Below are positions 1 to 6,468 of a DNA stretch of 6,859 bases, one piece after another. The notes under the pieces are model-generated. The model saw nothing but the letters and a program-made list of their open reading frames with translations. It made no database searches and was not told where the DNA came from. Each line of letters starts with the position of its first letter. Position 1 is the first letter of the stretch. The position numbers and the translations under genes were made by a program. The stretch is taken from assembly GCA_009783395.1 (NCBI GenBank), contig WRHA01000315.1:1-6859 (forward strand), read 5' to 3'. Source of the DNA: Defluviitaleaceae bacterium. GTDB taxonomy: Bacteria > Bacillota > Clostridia > Lachnospirales > WQUN01.

Positions 1-143
1 GCAGACGCGACAAGATAGCCCCGTGTCATTGTGGAATCATCAATTAAGCGAATAAGCACCCACTGCCCTGTAAAATCGCGGTCGATTTCTTCCTCTGTAA
101 TAAAGCGCGTTCCATCGTATCTTGTTATGGCTTCCGTTGCCAT
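1..143 (-). CDS. Uncharacterised small protein, N-terminal part (runs off left edge)
   Basis: An open frame reads leftwards from an ATG at 143-141 to the window edge: 47 complete codons without a stop. The start is well supported. The minus strand carries AGGAGGTGA at 156-148, four bases before the ATG, and a good promoter lies just upstream. The peptide begins MATEAITRYDGTRFITEEEI, then continues through a DFTGQWVLIRL segment to GYLVASA at the edge. It is hydrophilic with no signal peptide or membrane segment in the visible part. I do not recognise the family with confidence. The 'GQWV...GYLVA' pattern loosely recalls small DUF5678-like proteins, but that is a weak resemblance. It is transcribed divergently from the kinase gene with 80 bp between the two starts. 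Function unknown. Confidence 0.7.
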   Translation of the reverse strand, partial: MATEAITRYDGTRFITEEEIDRDFTGQWVLIRLIDDSTMTRGYLVAS

Positions 144-155
144 AAAATCACCTCC

Positions 156-188
156 TATGCGGATTATATGCGATTTTTCCATATGCGG
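156..188. repeat. Three TATGCG hexamers in the divergent promoter region
   Basis: TATGCG occurs at 156-161, 167-172 and 182-187 (plus strand), with start-to-start distances of 11 and 15 bases. The two outer copies are followed by a further G. The copies lie on both sides of the leftward -10 box, and the middle one overlaps it, so a protein bound there could block that promoter. The spacing is not regular and the repeat is short, so a chance origin is possible. Confidence 0.35.
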
Positions 189-191
189 CAA
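163..191 (-). promoter_or_regulatory. Sigma-A-type promoter for the leftward gene
   Basis: Read on the minus strand, there is a TTGCCG -35 box (191-186), a 17-base spacer and a perfect TATAAT -10 box (168-163). The predicted transcription start near 156 falls almost on the first base of the AGGAGGTGA ribosome binding site, so the leader would be only about 13 bases. The spacing and the perfect -10 box make this the best promoter in the window. It has not been tested. Confidence 0.6.
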
Positions 192-223
192 ATACTTGAA
201 ATTGGAAAGAAAAGAGGTAGACC

Positions 224-3007
224 ATGAATACAAAGTACAAACCCGGCGACATTGTACTTAATAACTGGATGCTTGTTCGGTTAATTGGAGAGGGCAATTA
301 CGGAAGCGTTTTTGAAGCGGAGCGTGAGGATTTTGGCAATATTTATAAATCCGCAATCAAAATTATTACAATCCCTCAAAATCAATCCGAGATTAGAAGC
401 GTCCGTGCGCAGGGCATGGACGATGAGGGTCTTACGGAATATTTTAACGGCTTTGTCGAAGATATTGTGCGGGAATCAGCTTTGATGTCGCGGCTTAAAG
501 GCACGCCGAACGTCGTGAGTTACGAAGACCACAGCGTTATTAAGCATGAGGGTGAAATCGGCTGGGACATTATTATTCGGATGGAGCTTTTAACGCCTCT
601 GTATGATTATTCAAAAAGCGAATCGTTTACCCGACAAACTATAATAAAGTTGGGCATGGATATTTGCGGTGCGCTTGAAATATGTCAAAAGCATAATATC
701 GTTCATCGTGATATTAAGCCGGAGAATATTTTTGTGTCCGGTTTGGGGGATTTCAAACTCGGCGATTTCGGCATTGCTCGTACCGTTGAAAAAACATCAG
801 GTGGCTTGTCAAAAAAGGGGACGTATACATATATGGCCCCGGAGGTTTATCGTGGTGAAGAATATGGCCCGAGCGTAGATATTTATTCGTTGGGGCTTGT
901 TTTGTATAGAATGCTGAACGACAATCGCACGCCGTTTCTTCCCGAATATCCGGCAAAAATAAAATACAGCGACCAAGAAGCGGCAAAGGCAAAGCGTTTC
1001 AGCGGAACACCGTTACCTAATCCAAAAAATGCAGACGGCAGACTTGCGGAAATTGTACTCAAAGCGTGCGCGTTCGACCCGAAGTTACGGCACTCAAGCC
1101 CGATGCAATTACGGCAGGAATTGGAGGCTATTGCATATACCACAGCGGAAGCACCGATTATTTATCCAAAAGGTGACGCGGCACCGGTAAAATCCTTGGA
1201 ATATGTTGATACAGATGCGTCCGAAGGCAGTGCCACGGCAAGTCTGTTTACTGATTTTCATTCATCGAGCGGCACTCCCGCCGTCAAAGCTGAACCTCTC
1301 ACCACGGAAGGCACAGTAAGTTTATTTGATGATTATTCTACTGTGCAAGAGAAACGTACCAGTGAAGGCACAGTGAGTTTATTTAATGATTCTACAGCGG
1401 AAATCAAAGCTAAACCTCGTATGCTGTCACATGGGCCAGTGAAGGTGCAGTCGCATGTCTCTATGGATGTGCCAACACACGAGCCAGTTAATGAACAGGC
1501 TTCACAAAAAGGAAAATGGCAAAAGGTTGCCCTACCATTTGCGGGAGTGGTTAGTTTGCTTATTTTAGCTGCGTTGATTGTTTTCGTTATTTCCGATGGA
1601 GATAACCGAGAATCATCCGAGCCTTCGATAGCTCTCCCCACGGCGACACCCTCATCAATGCACGAAGCACTATCTACAAGCATTGAAAATGGGGCATACA
1701 ATGAAATAATGACACTGTATTATGACGCTGACGAAGCGACTTTTATGACATTTAGTTGGACCGGCGGTTGTGAAAACGGTGAGTTCATGTTCGAGCTGAT
1801 AAATTTGGATACAAATGAAATTATCGTGCCGCGTCAAAATATTGGAAGAGTAGGAGAAGTGCGCGTTGGCGTGCTTCATATCTTAGGCGACCAACCACAT
1901 GTGCAAATACTTTCCTCGTTCGAATGTAATGGCTGCGGTGGGTTTAATCAAACAGAACATGATTTATCAGACCTGAGATTGCGAGTGGGCATCGGCATTT
2001 ACTTTGAACAAAATGAAGGTTACGGCTTGACTGTAACAGGATTTAGCACTGGCAGCGGTGCTTATAATGTCGGGATGCTCATTGATGATATTGTTACAAA
2101 TGTAGGTGAACACACGATTTTTAGTCGGCAGGACTTGTCAATTGCACTTCTTGATTATCAGAGTGGAGATGTCATAGATATAATAGTTTTACGTGAAAAC
2201 ATTGAAATGTTGTTTCAGGTTCAACTCGGACACTTTGAGCATGGCGTTTTTTACCCACCCATTAACACGATACCTGAACAAACACCGACTCCGGCTTCCG
2301 AGCCAACGCCTGAACCTACAACCGAACCCGCGCCCGAACCAACGCTCGTGCCAACACCTGGACCTACACCCGAGCCAACTCCAGAGCCAACACCTGAACC
2401 GACACTCGCCGCCGCGCCCACATCAATACACGCCGGAGAGATAATCCAATTTGGAGGGTACTACTGGCGCGTACTTGAAGTGCAAAATGGCCGTGCTCTG
2501 ATTTTAACGGAAAACATAATCGGAGACCGTAGATATCACACACACATCACGGATGTAACATGGGCTACGTCCGACATCCGCTCATATTTGAACACAACAT
2601 TCCTCAACAGCTTCTCAGAAACAGACCGCGAAAGAATCCGCGAAACATATGTCGTGAACAACGACAACCCGTGGCACGGAACAAGCGGCGGGGTAAATAC
2701 ATTGGACAGAATATTTTTGTTAAGTGTTGAAGAAGTAGTAAGATATTTCGGTGACAGTGGGCAATTAGAAAATCGTCCAACAGAAATAGAAATCAGAAAT
2801 TTTGCGAGTATATCGGACGAGTTTAATAATGCAAGAATAGCGCAAAGCAGCGTAGAAGCATCTGATTTTTGGGGCCTGCGTTCACCCGGCTTCGATTCCC
2901 ACCGTTCCGTCAGCGTCAACCATGACGGACGCTTGCTTCTGCACGGTGATAGTGTCGCTAACAGGAGCGGTCTTCGCCCCGCTTTGTGGATATCCATTGA
3001 GTCTTGA
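224..3007 (+). CDS. Transmembrane serine/threonine protein kinase with PDZ-like and DUF6273-like ectodomain
   Basis: Start ATG is preceded by AAGAGGT at 212-218. A 927-residue protein. Residues ~10-310 are a Hanks-type kinase with all key motifs: glycine loop GEGNYGSV (22-29), ATP-binding Lys46, probable helix-C Glu84, catalytic HRDIKPEN (161-168, Asp163), DFG (181-183), activation-loop Thr200/Thr202, APE (205-207) and DIYSLG (219-224). It should therefore be an active kinase. A polar tail with three EGTVSLF-type repeats follows, then one membrane segment (~435-457). No signal peptide is seen, so the kinase faces the cytoplasm and residues ~458-927 lie outside. The ectodomain has an unassigned region with two nearby cysteine-containing motifs, a PDZ-like domain (~585-670), a Pro/Thr/Glu-rich linker (684-734) and a DUF6273-like domain (~737-927, ending GLRPALWI). 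PASTA repeats, usual in PknB/PrkC kinases, are absent. The overall type resembles PrkC-like envelope kinases; the ligand is unknown. It lies upstream of the secreted amidase in the same direction. Confidence 0.93.
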   Translation: MNTKYKPGDIVLNNWMLVRLIGEGNYGSVFEAEREDFGNIYKSAIKIITIPQNQSEIRSVRAQGMDDEGLTEYFNGFVEDIVRESALMSRLKGTPNVVSYEDHSVIKHEGEIGWDIIIRMELLTPLYDYSKSESFTRQTIIKLGMDICGALEICQKHNIVHRDIKPENIFVSGLGDFKLGDFGIARTVEKTSGGLSKKGTYTYMAPEVYRGEEYGPSVDIYSLGLVLYRMLNDNRTPFLPEYPAKIKYSDQEAAKAKRFSGTPLPNPKNADGRLAEIVLKACAFDPKLRHSSPMQLRQELEAIAYTTAEAPIIYPKGDAAPVKSLEYVDTDASEGSATASLFTDFHSSSGTPAVKAEPLTTEGTVSLFDDYSTVQEKRTSEGTVSLFNDSTAEIKAKPRMLSHGPVKVQSHVSMDVPTHEPVNEQASQKGKWQKVALPFAGVVSLLILAALIVFVISDGDNRESSEPSIALPTATPSSMHEALSTSIENGAYNEIMTLYYDADEATFMTFSWTGGCENGEFMFELINLDTNEIIVPRQNIGRVGEVRVGVLHILGDQPHVQILSSFECNGCGGFNQTEHDLSDLRLRVGIGIYFEQNEGYGLTVTGFSTGSGAYNVGMLIDDIVTNVGEHTIFSRQDLSIALLDYQSGDVIDIIVLRENIEMLFQVQLGHFEHGVFYPPINTIPEQTPTPASEPTPEPTTEPAPEPTLVPTPGPTPEPTPEPTPEPTLAAAPTSIHAGEIIQFGGYYWRVLEVQNGRALILTENIIGDRRYHTHITDVTWATSDIRSYLNTTFLNSFSETDRERIRETYVVNNDNPWHGTSGGVNTLDRIFLLSVEEVVRYFGDSGQLENRPTEIEIRNFASISDEFNNARIAQSSVEASDFWGLRSPGFDSHRSVSVNHDGRLLLHGDSVANRSGLRPALWISIES
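1223..1393 (+). repeat. Three EGTVSLF-type repeats in the kinase juxtamembrane tail
   Basis: The encoded motifs are EGSATASLFTDF (residues 334-345), EGTVSLFDDY (362-371) and EGTVSLFNDS (381-390). The last two are followed or preceded by similar VKAEP/IKAKP pieces, so a ~19-residue unit seems to be repeated. They sit between the kinase domain and the membrane segment, hence in the cytoplasm. The motif resembles the ETTSVF phospho-threonine site of the FHA proteins GarA and OdhI; that functional reading is inference. Confidence 0.75.
1526..1594 (+). other. Single transmembrane segment of the kinase
   Basis: Residues ~435-457 form an uninterrupted hydrophobic stretch (VALPFAGVVSLL, then ILAALIVFVIS), flanked by Lys/Trp/Lys on the N-terminal side and by Asp-rich sequence on the C-terminal side. 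The positive-inside rule puts the kinase domain in the cytoplasm and the C-terminal half outside. Confidence 0.9.
2273..2425 (+). repeat. Pro/Thr/Glu-rich repeat linker in the kinase ectodomain
   Basis: Residues 684-734 are built mainly of PTPEP-like tetrapeptide units (EPTPEP, EPAPEP, GPTPEP). At DNA level these are imperfect 12-base units of the CCAACACCTGAA type. It probably acts as an extended wall-spanning stalk between the PDZ-like and DUF6273-like domains. The repeated DNA makes length variation by slippage plausible. Confidence 0.85.
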
Positions 3008-3208
3008 CCTTTATCCCTGTTGTATAAATAAATCAGTTAGTGTGGTTAGCCAATCGAATCTGCAAAAAGTTGGTCGTGTAAGCGGTTGTCTTTTTTCTTG
3101 CGCGAAAAATAAATTTTCCATAGTCAAGTGAGAGATGCAGATTTCCCGCTCGTTTCTATTACATAAGAAGCAGAACCCCAAAAATCCCAAATAAGAGGAG
3201 GAAAAGTC
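3008..3208. other. Intergenic gap between kinase and amidase genes
   Basis: These 201 bases hold no convincing gene and no hairpin followed by a T run. A loose inverted pair, AATCTGCA (3057-3064) and TGCAGATT (3136-3143), is 71 bases apart and expected fairly often by chance. Near the right end is the strong AGAGGAGG ribosome binding site (3194-3201) of the amidase gene. The lack of a visible terminator leaves read-through from the kinase gene possible. Confidence 0.5.
3086..3115 (+). promoter_or_regulatory. Weak promoter candidate upstream of the amidase gene
   Basis: TTGTCT (3086-3091), an 18-base spacer and TAAATT (3110-3115) match the sigma-A boxes at four of six positions each. Start would be near 3122, giving a leader of about 87 bases. 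This is the best plus-strand candidate in the gap but is weak in AT-rich sequence. Confidence 0.3.
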
Positions 3209-6200
3209 ATGAAGACGAACAAATTGTGCGGAATCGCAAATGTTTTAGCCCGTTCTATTTTTAGCATATTGGTGGTGTCAATCTTAATTTTTTCATCTTT
3301 ACCCATTGGCAGCATGTCGGTGCAGGCAATGCAGTCACCAACAATAACAACACCATGGGATAACCAAACCGTACCTCATGCCAATCTTGCAGTCTCCGGA
3401 AACAACCCCGCCGGCGGAGCAGTCTACATTCATTTGCGGGATGTGAATAATGACAGACGGATTGACCTTGGCTCCGGCACCGGTTACGGAGGACATCGAA
3501 TTTCCGACTGGGGTCATACATTTTCTTTCACAATACCTCAAAATCGTCTGGCACCAGAAACAAAATACAGATTGGCTGTCGAAAGCCGTGGAGATGGTCA
3601 ATCCACTTGGGATGCTATTTATTTCACTGTAGAAGCACTCCAACGTCCGACAATTACGACACCGCACGAAAATCAATACGTTTACCATGCCAATCTTACG
3701 GTTTCCGGCAATAATCCCGCCGGGGGCGCAGTTTACATTCATCTGAGGGATTTAAACACCGACCTTCGGGTTGATCTCGGCTCGGGTACAGGATACGGGG
3801 GACATCGCATTTCCAACGGCGGGAATACATTTTCATTCACCATACCTCAAAATAGACTGACACCCGGAACAAGATATAGGCTGTTTGTTGATACACGTCT
3901 CGTCGGTCATGCTGCCGGATCGCATAATCGTTATTTCACAGTACATGCCGCAGCACCGCTTCCAAATCCAACAATTACAAGACCAAGCGAAAATCAAACC
4001 GTACCACACGCCAATCTTACGGTTTCAGGCAACAACCCCGCCGGTGGCGCAGTTTACATTCATTTGAGGGACTTGAATAACGACCGCCGCGTTGACCTCG
4101 GTTCGGGCATAGGTTATGAAGGGCATCGCATTGCAAGTAGCGGGAATACCTTTTCATTCACCATACCACAAAATCGCCTAACCCCCGGAACAAACTACCA
4201 GCTTGCAATTGAAAGCCGTCGCGATGGGCAAAATGCTTGGGCAGAACTGCGGCGTTTTACAGTGGACGATCCAAGCCGTCAAGGTAACTATGAAATTACG
4301 GTAGACAGCCCGATTGGACGCGGCAACACGATTATAGTTTCTTACGGGGCAAACATCATATTGCCAAACATTGTAATCCATTCGTCGCACTCAAATCTGA
4401 GAGCAGTGACCGTAACCATTCCCCATCATGGTGACGATATTCAAGCCACCAGGCTCACCAATCAGGGGCGGGAAGTATCTCTGAACAACCGAGAGTTGCG
4501 CACATATTCGGGCAATCGTAGGCTTCCCGTAGGATTTCACAGGGTAAATATTTGGGCAAGAAACGTAGATGATGAAACCGCCGGGGAAATTGTATGCTAC
4601 TTTTACGTTCGAGTTGTTCAAGCCGGCGTTTCGGCAAACGAGGTTACCGCTCCATATGGTCAAGCGCAAACACCTCTAAACGGAAACGTGCGCTTGGATT
4701 ATAACGGAGGGGATTTAAGGCTCATGCGGTTTCAAATTGCGGGCGGATATCGCGACATGTGTACCATGGATAACGACAACGGCGTAAGGTGGCAACCCTC
4801 GCCGGTTCGAGAAATCGGGCATTTCAATATAAATACTGCGGGTTTGCAGCCGGGAAATTACACCATAGTGGTTTGGGCGCAAGTTTCCACGGGTATGCGG
4901 AGTCCAAGTCGGGAATACACAAGCATAAGAGCGGGAGAAATACCGCTAACAATTACGGGAGCCGGCGGCGGTAATGGAATCAACTGTGCAAATTTGAATT
5001 TTCCGAGCAACCGCGTTCCCAGAGGTCAAACCAACAGAATCATCATCCATCATACTGTTACGCACACCAACGGCGCAGCCGGAGTGCGCGCTATCCACAA
5101 TTCTCATATAAGCGGAAACGGATGGAACGGTATCGGATACAACTACGTGATTGACCAAAACGGTGAAATTTGGCTTGGTCGCGGGAGACGTTATGTAGGC
5201 GCGCATGTTGGGGGGCATAATTGGAACTCCATTGGCATCGGGTTAATCGGGCGCTTCCACGAGAATGGAAATCGAGCGACGCAGGCACAGATGGACTCGT
5301 TGAGGTGGTTGATTAACGATATACAACGTCAACACGGCTCACTCGGACTTTATAATCATGGGCAATTGGAAGCGAATCAATGCCCCGGCAGATATTTTCT
5401 TGTTCATCAGTGGAATGACCTTGTACGATGGCACAGACCGAACATCTCAGCGACCGCCTTTGCATTAAGCGCAGCACCGTCATTAGAATTATTCGCCACG
5501 CTACCATTGGAATATGAAGCTCCGTATGGTGAAGCGGCAATGCAAGCGGACATTTTCGATACTCTGCCGGTTGGTGCGGGTTTTGTGTCGGTAGTCTCAA
5601 ATGATTGGCAACGAGGCGACGTTTCAATCGCTCATGATTCCGCCGAAGTCGTTTTTGCCGGTACAGAGATAGGAATATCAGCAATATCCGTTACCGGGTA
5701 TGAATTTGTCCGTTGGGATGTATCGGAAGGCGATGTAGTGATTGCAAATCCAAACTCGCCCGAAACGAATTTTATTGCAACCGCAGGTCAAGTGGCTATT
5801 CGCGCTGTTTTCCAGGAGGCGAGGAATTCTCAAGTACAACCAAGCACCGAAGAACAAACCGGTCAGACCAATCAGACCAATCAGGTCGGCCGGAGCGACA
5901 CAACAACGCCGGCCGTTGAAAACATTTCGGGTGTGTTTGCGTATGCCCCGGAAAGTGTCCGGTCTCTGCGCTTCGCAATCGGCACAGTGCTTTTCACAAA
6001 CAATGGACATCATGCAATCGGCGATGCCGCACCGTTTATTGACTCCGGTATCGGACGCACAATGGTTCCGCTCCGTGCAATTTCCGAAGGCTTGGGCGCG
6101 ACGGTTGATTGGAACAATGCAACCCGCACCGTTATTATCGTGCGCGAGGGTACAACATTGAACATTTCGGTTGACGCTCCGCTTCCCGATGGAATGGGCG

Positions 6201-6316
6201 TTCCGGCAATCGTAAACGGGCGCACTTTCGTTCCGGTGCGTTATGTATCAGAAATGCTTGGAGCGGATGTACGATGGGACAGCGGCGAACGGGCTGTTTA
6301 CGTTAATCTTCCATAA
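3209..6316 (+). CDS. Secreted multidomain N-acetylmuramoyl-L-alanine amidase with C-terminal stalk domain
   Basis: Start ATG follows AGAGGAGG at 3194-3201. A 1035-residue protein with a Sec signal peptide (basic start, hydrophobic core ~17-33, likely cleavage after VQA at residue 40). No lipobox and no sortase motif. Next come three repeats (43-145, 146-252, 253-354), an Ig-like beta-rich region (~355-580), then an Amidase_2/PGRP-type domain (~600-737). Zinc ligands are visible by family comparison: His614 in IIIHHT, His717 in YNHGQ and Cys725 in NQCPG; Tyr644 in IGYNYVI matches the conserved catalytic Tyr. The family cuts the bond between N-acetylmuramic acid and L-alanine in peptidoglycan. 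A divergent InlB-B-like repeat follows (~800-868, GYEFVRWD...), a Gln/Thr/Asn linker (~873-908), and a copper-amine-oxidase-N-like stalk domain (~925-1035) with two half-repeats, GRTMVPLR (949-956) and GRTFVPVR (1004-1011). Probably wall-associated autolysin or cell-separation enzyme; target cell unknown. Confidence 0.92.
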   Translation: MKTNKLCGIANVLARSIFSILVVSILIFSSLPIGSMSVQAMQSPTITTPWDNQTVPHANLAVSGNNPAGGAVYIHLRDVNNDRRIDLGSGTGYGGHRISDWGHTFSFTIPQNRLAPETKYRLAVESRGDGQSTWDAIYFTVEALQRPTITTPHENQYVYHANLTVSGNNPAGGAVYIHLRDLNTDLRVDLGSGTGYGGHRISNGGNTFSFTIPQNRLTPGTRYRLFVDTRLVGHAAGSHNRYFTVHAAAPLPNPTITRPSENQTVPHANLTVSGNNPAGGAVYIHLRDLNNDRRVDLGSGIGYEGHRIASSGNTFSFTIPQNRLTPGTNYQLAIESRRDGQNAWAELRRFTVDDPSRQGNYEITVDSPIGRGNTIIVSYGANIILPNIVIHSSHSNLRAVTVTIPHHGDDIQATRLTNQGREVSLNNRELRTYSGNRRLPVGFHRVNIWARNVDDETAGEIVCYFYVRVVQAGVSANEVTAPYGQAQTPLNGNVRLDYNGGDLRLMRFQIAGGYRDMCTMDNDNGVRWQPSPVREIGHFNINTAGLQPGNYTIVVWAQVSTGMRSPSREYTSIRAGEIPLTITGAGGGNGINCANLNFPSNRVPRGQTNRIIIHHTVTHTNGAAGVRAIHNSHISGNGWNGIGYNYVIDQNGEIWLGRGRRYVGAHVGGHNWNSIGIGLIGRFHENGNRATQAQMDSLRWLINDIQRQHGSLGLYNHGQLEANQCPGRYFLVHQWNDLVRWHRPNISATAFALSAAPSLELFATLPLEYEAPYGEAAMQADIFDTLPVGAGFVSVVSNDWQRGDVSIAHDSAEVVFAGTEIGISAISVTGYEFVRWDVSEGDVVIANPNSPETNFIATAGQVAIRAVFQEARNSQVQPSTEEQTGQTNQTNQVGRSDTTTPAVENISGVFAYAPESVRSLRFAIGTVLFTNNGHHAIGDAAPFIDSGIGRTMVPLRAISEGLGATVDWNNATRTVIIVREGTTLNISVDAPLPDGMGVPAIVNGRTFVPVRYVSEMLGADVRWDSGERAVYVNLP
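3335..3643 (+). repeat. Amidase repeat unit 1 (residues 43-145)
   Basis: Starts with SPTITTPWDNQ and contains the block NNPAGGAVYIHLRD, the block LGSGTGYGGHRIS, the block FSFTIPQNRL and a terminal YFTVEA. The beta-strand-like pattern suggests an Ig/fibronectin-like fold. Closely matches units 2 and 3. Its role is probably binding or spacing at the cell surface; the ligand is unknown. Confidence 0.9.
3644..3964 (+). repeat. Amidase repeat unit 2 (residues 146-252)
   Basis: Starts RPTITTPHENQ and shares the same conserved blocks as unit 1. It is a few residues longer because of an insertion near its end (AGSHNRYF) and an Ala/Pro-rich spacer before unit 3. DNA differences from unit 1 within the NNPAGGAVYIHLRD block are all synonymous. 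Confidence 0.9.
3965..4270 (+). repeat. Amidase repeat unit 3 (residues 253-354)
   Basis: Starts NPTITRPSENQTVPHANL and again holds NNPAGGAVYIHLRD, then GSGIGYEGHRI in place of GSGTGYGGHRI, and ends RRFTVDD. It is the last unit before the Ig-like middle region. Confidence 0.9.
5864..5884 (+). repeat. Short tandem repeat in the amidase linker
   Basis: The 9-base unit CAGACCAAT occurs twice in a row (5864-5872, 5873-5881), followed by a partial CAG. It encodes QTNQTNQ in the flexible linker between the InlB-B-like repeat and the stalk domain. Copy number could vary between strains without breaking the frame. Confidence 0.7.
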
Positions 6317-6325
6317 ATCGTAAAT

Positions 6326-6362
6326 TTCTTGCCCCTGAACCTAAAAAATTCAGGGGCGGGAA
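6326..6362 (+). terminator. Hairpin after the amidase gene, probable terminator
   Basis: The arms 6326-6339 and 6349-6362 pair over 14 positions, with two G-U wobbles, around a 9-base loop. The core is GCCCCTGAA with TTCAGGGGC. It begins ten bases after the stop codon. No real T run follows on either strand, so it may be a weak or factor-assisted terminator, or an RNA 3'-end stabiliser. Confidence 0.6.
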
Positions 6363-6413
6363 TTGTCCTGCAGCAACTCACACCACCGTTGTTTGGATTT
6401 GATACATAATTCG

Positions 6414-6441
6414 CGAATAAGACACGCAGATGTCATATTCG
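6414..6441. promoter_or_regulatory. Palindromic probable operator upstream of the HTH regulator
   Basis: The arms CGAATAAGACA (6414-6424) and TGTCATATTCG (6431-6441) are reverse complements at 10 of 11 positions, separated by six bases. The palindrome ends 27 bases before the regulator's start codon, where a bound dimer could repress or activate transcription. Binding by the adjacent regulator (autoregulation) is inferred from position. No clear -35/-10 pair could be assigned nearby. Confidence 0.6.
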
Positions 6442-6468
6442 TATGGTAAACTGATTAGGGTGATTAGG

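Noticed and set aside
31..261. Plus-strand open frame of 76 codons at the left edge
   Set aside because: Antisense to the leftward gene, which has a good RBS and promoter, and it overlaps the kinase start; no RBS fits its own start.
2536..2997. Open frame of 153 codons on the minus strand inside the kinase gene
   Set aside because: Lies entirely opposite the DUF6273-like coding region, which has clear protein similarity on the plus strand; the minus-strand peptide has no recognisable domain.
3004..3030. TTGACC followed by TATAAATA as a promoter right after the kinase stop
   Set aside because: The spacer would be 13-15 bases, too short for a normal sigma-A promoter.
3057..3143. 8-bp inverted pair AATCTGCA / TGCAGATT in the kinase-amidase gap
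   Set aside because: A 71-base loop and a short stem; a match of this size in 200 bp is not unusual by chance.
3335..3742. Open frame of 135 codons on the minus strand across amidase repeats 1-2
   Set aside because: Mirror of the repeat-coding region; its own internal similarity is only the antisense reading of the repeated DNA.
5887..5915. 7-bp inverted repeat CGGCCGG / CCGGCCG in the amidase linker
   Set aside because: Inside coding sequence with a 15-base loop and no T run; likely a by-product of G+C-rich codons.
5742..6161. Open frame of 139 codons, plus strand, in another frame of the amidase gene
   Set aside because: The amidase frame here encodes recognisable InlB-B-like and stalk domains; the alternative peptide looks like no known protein.
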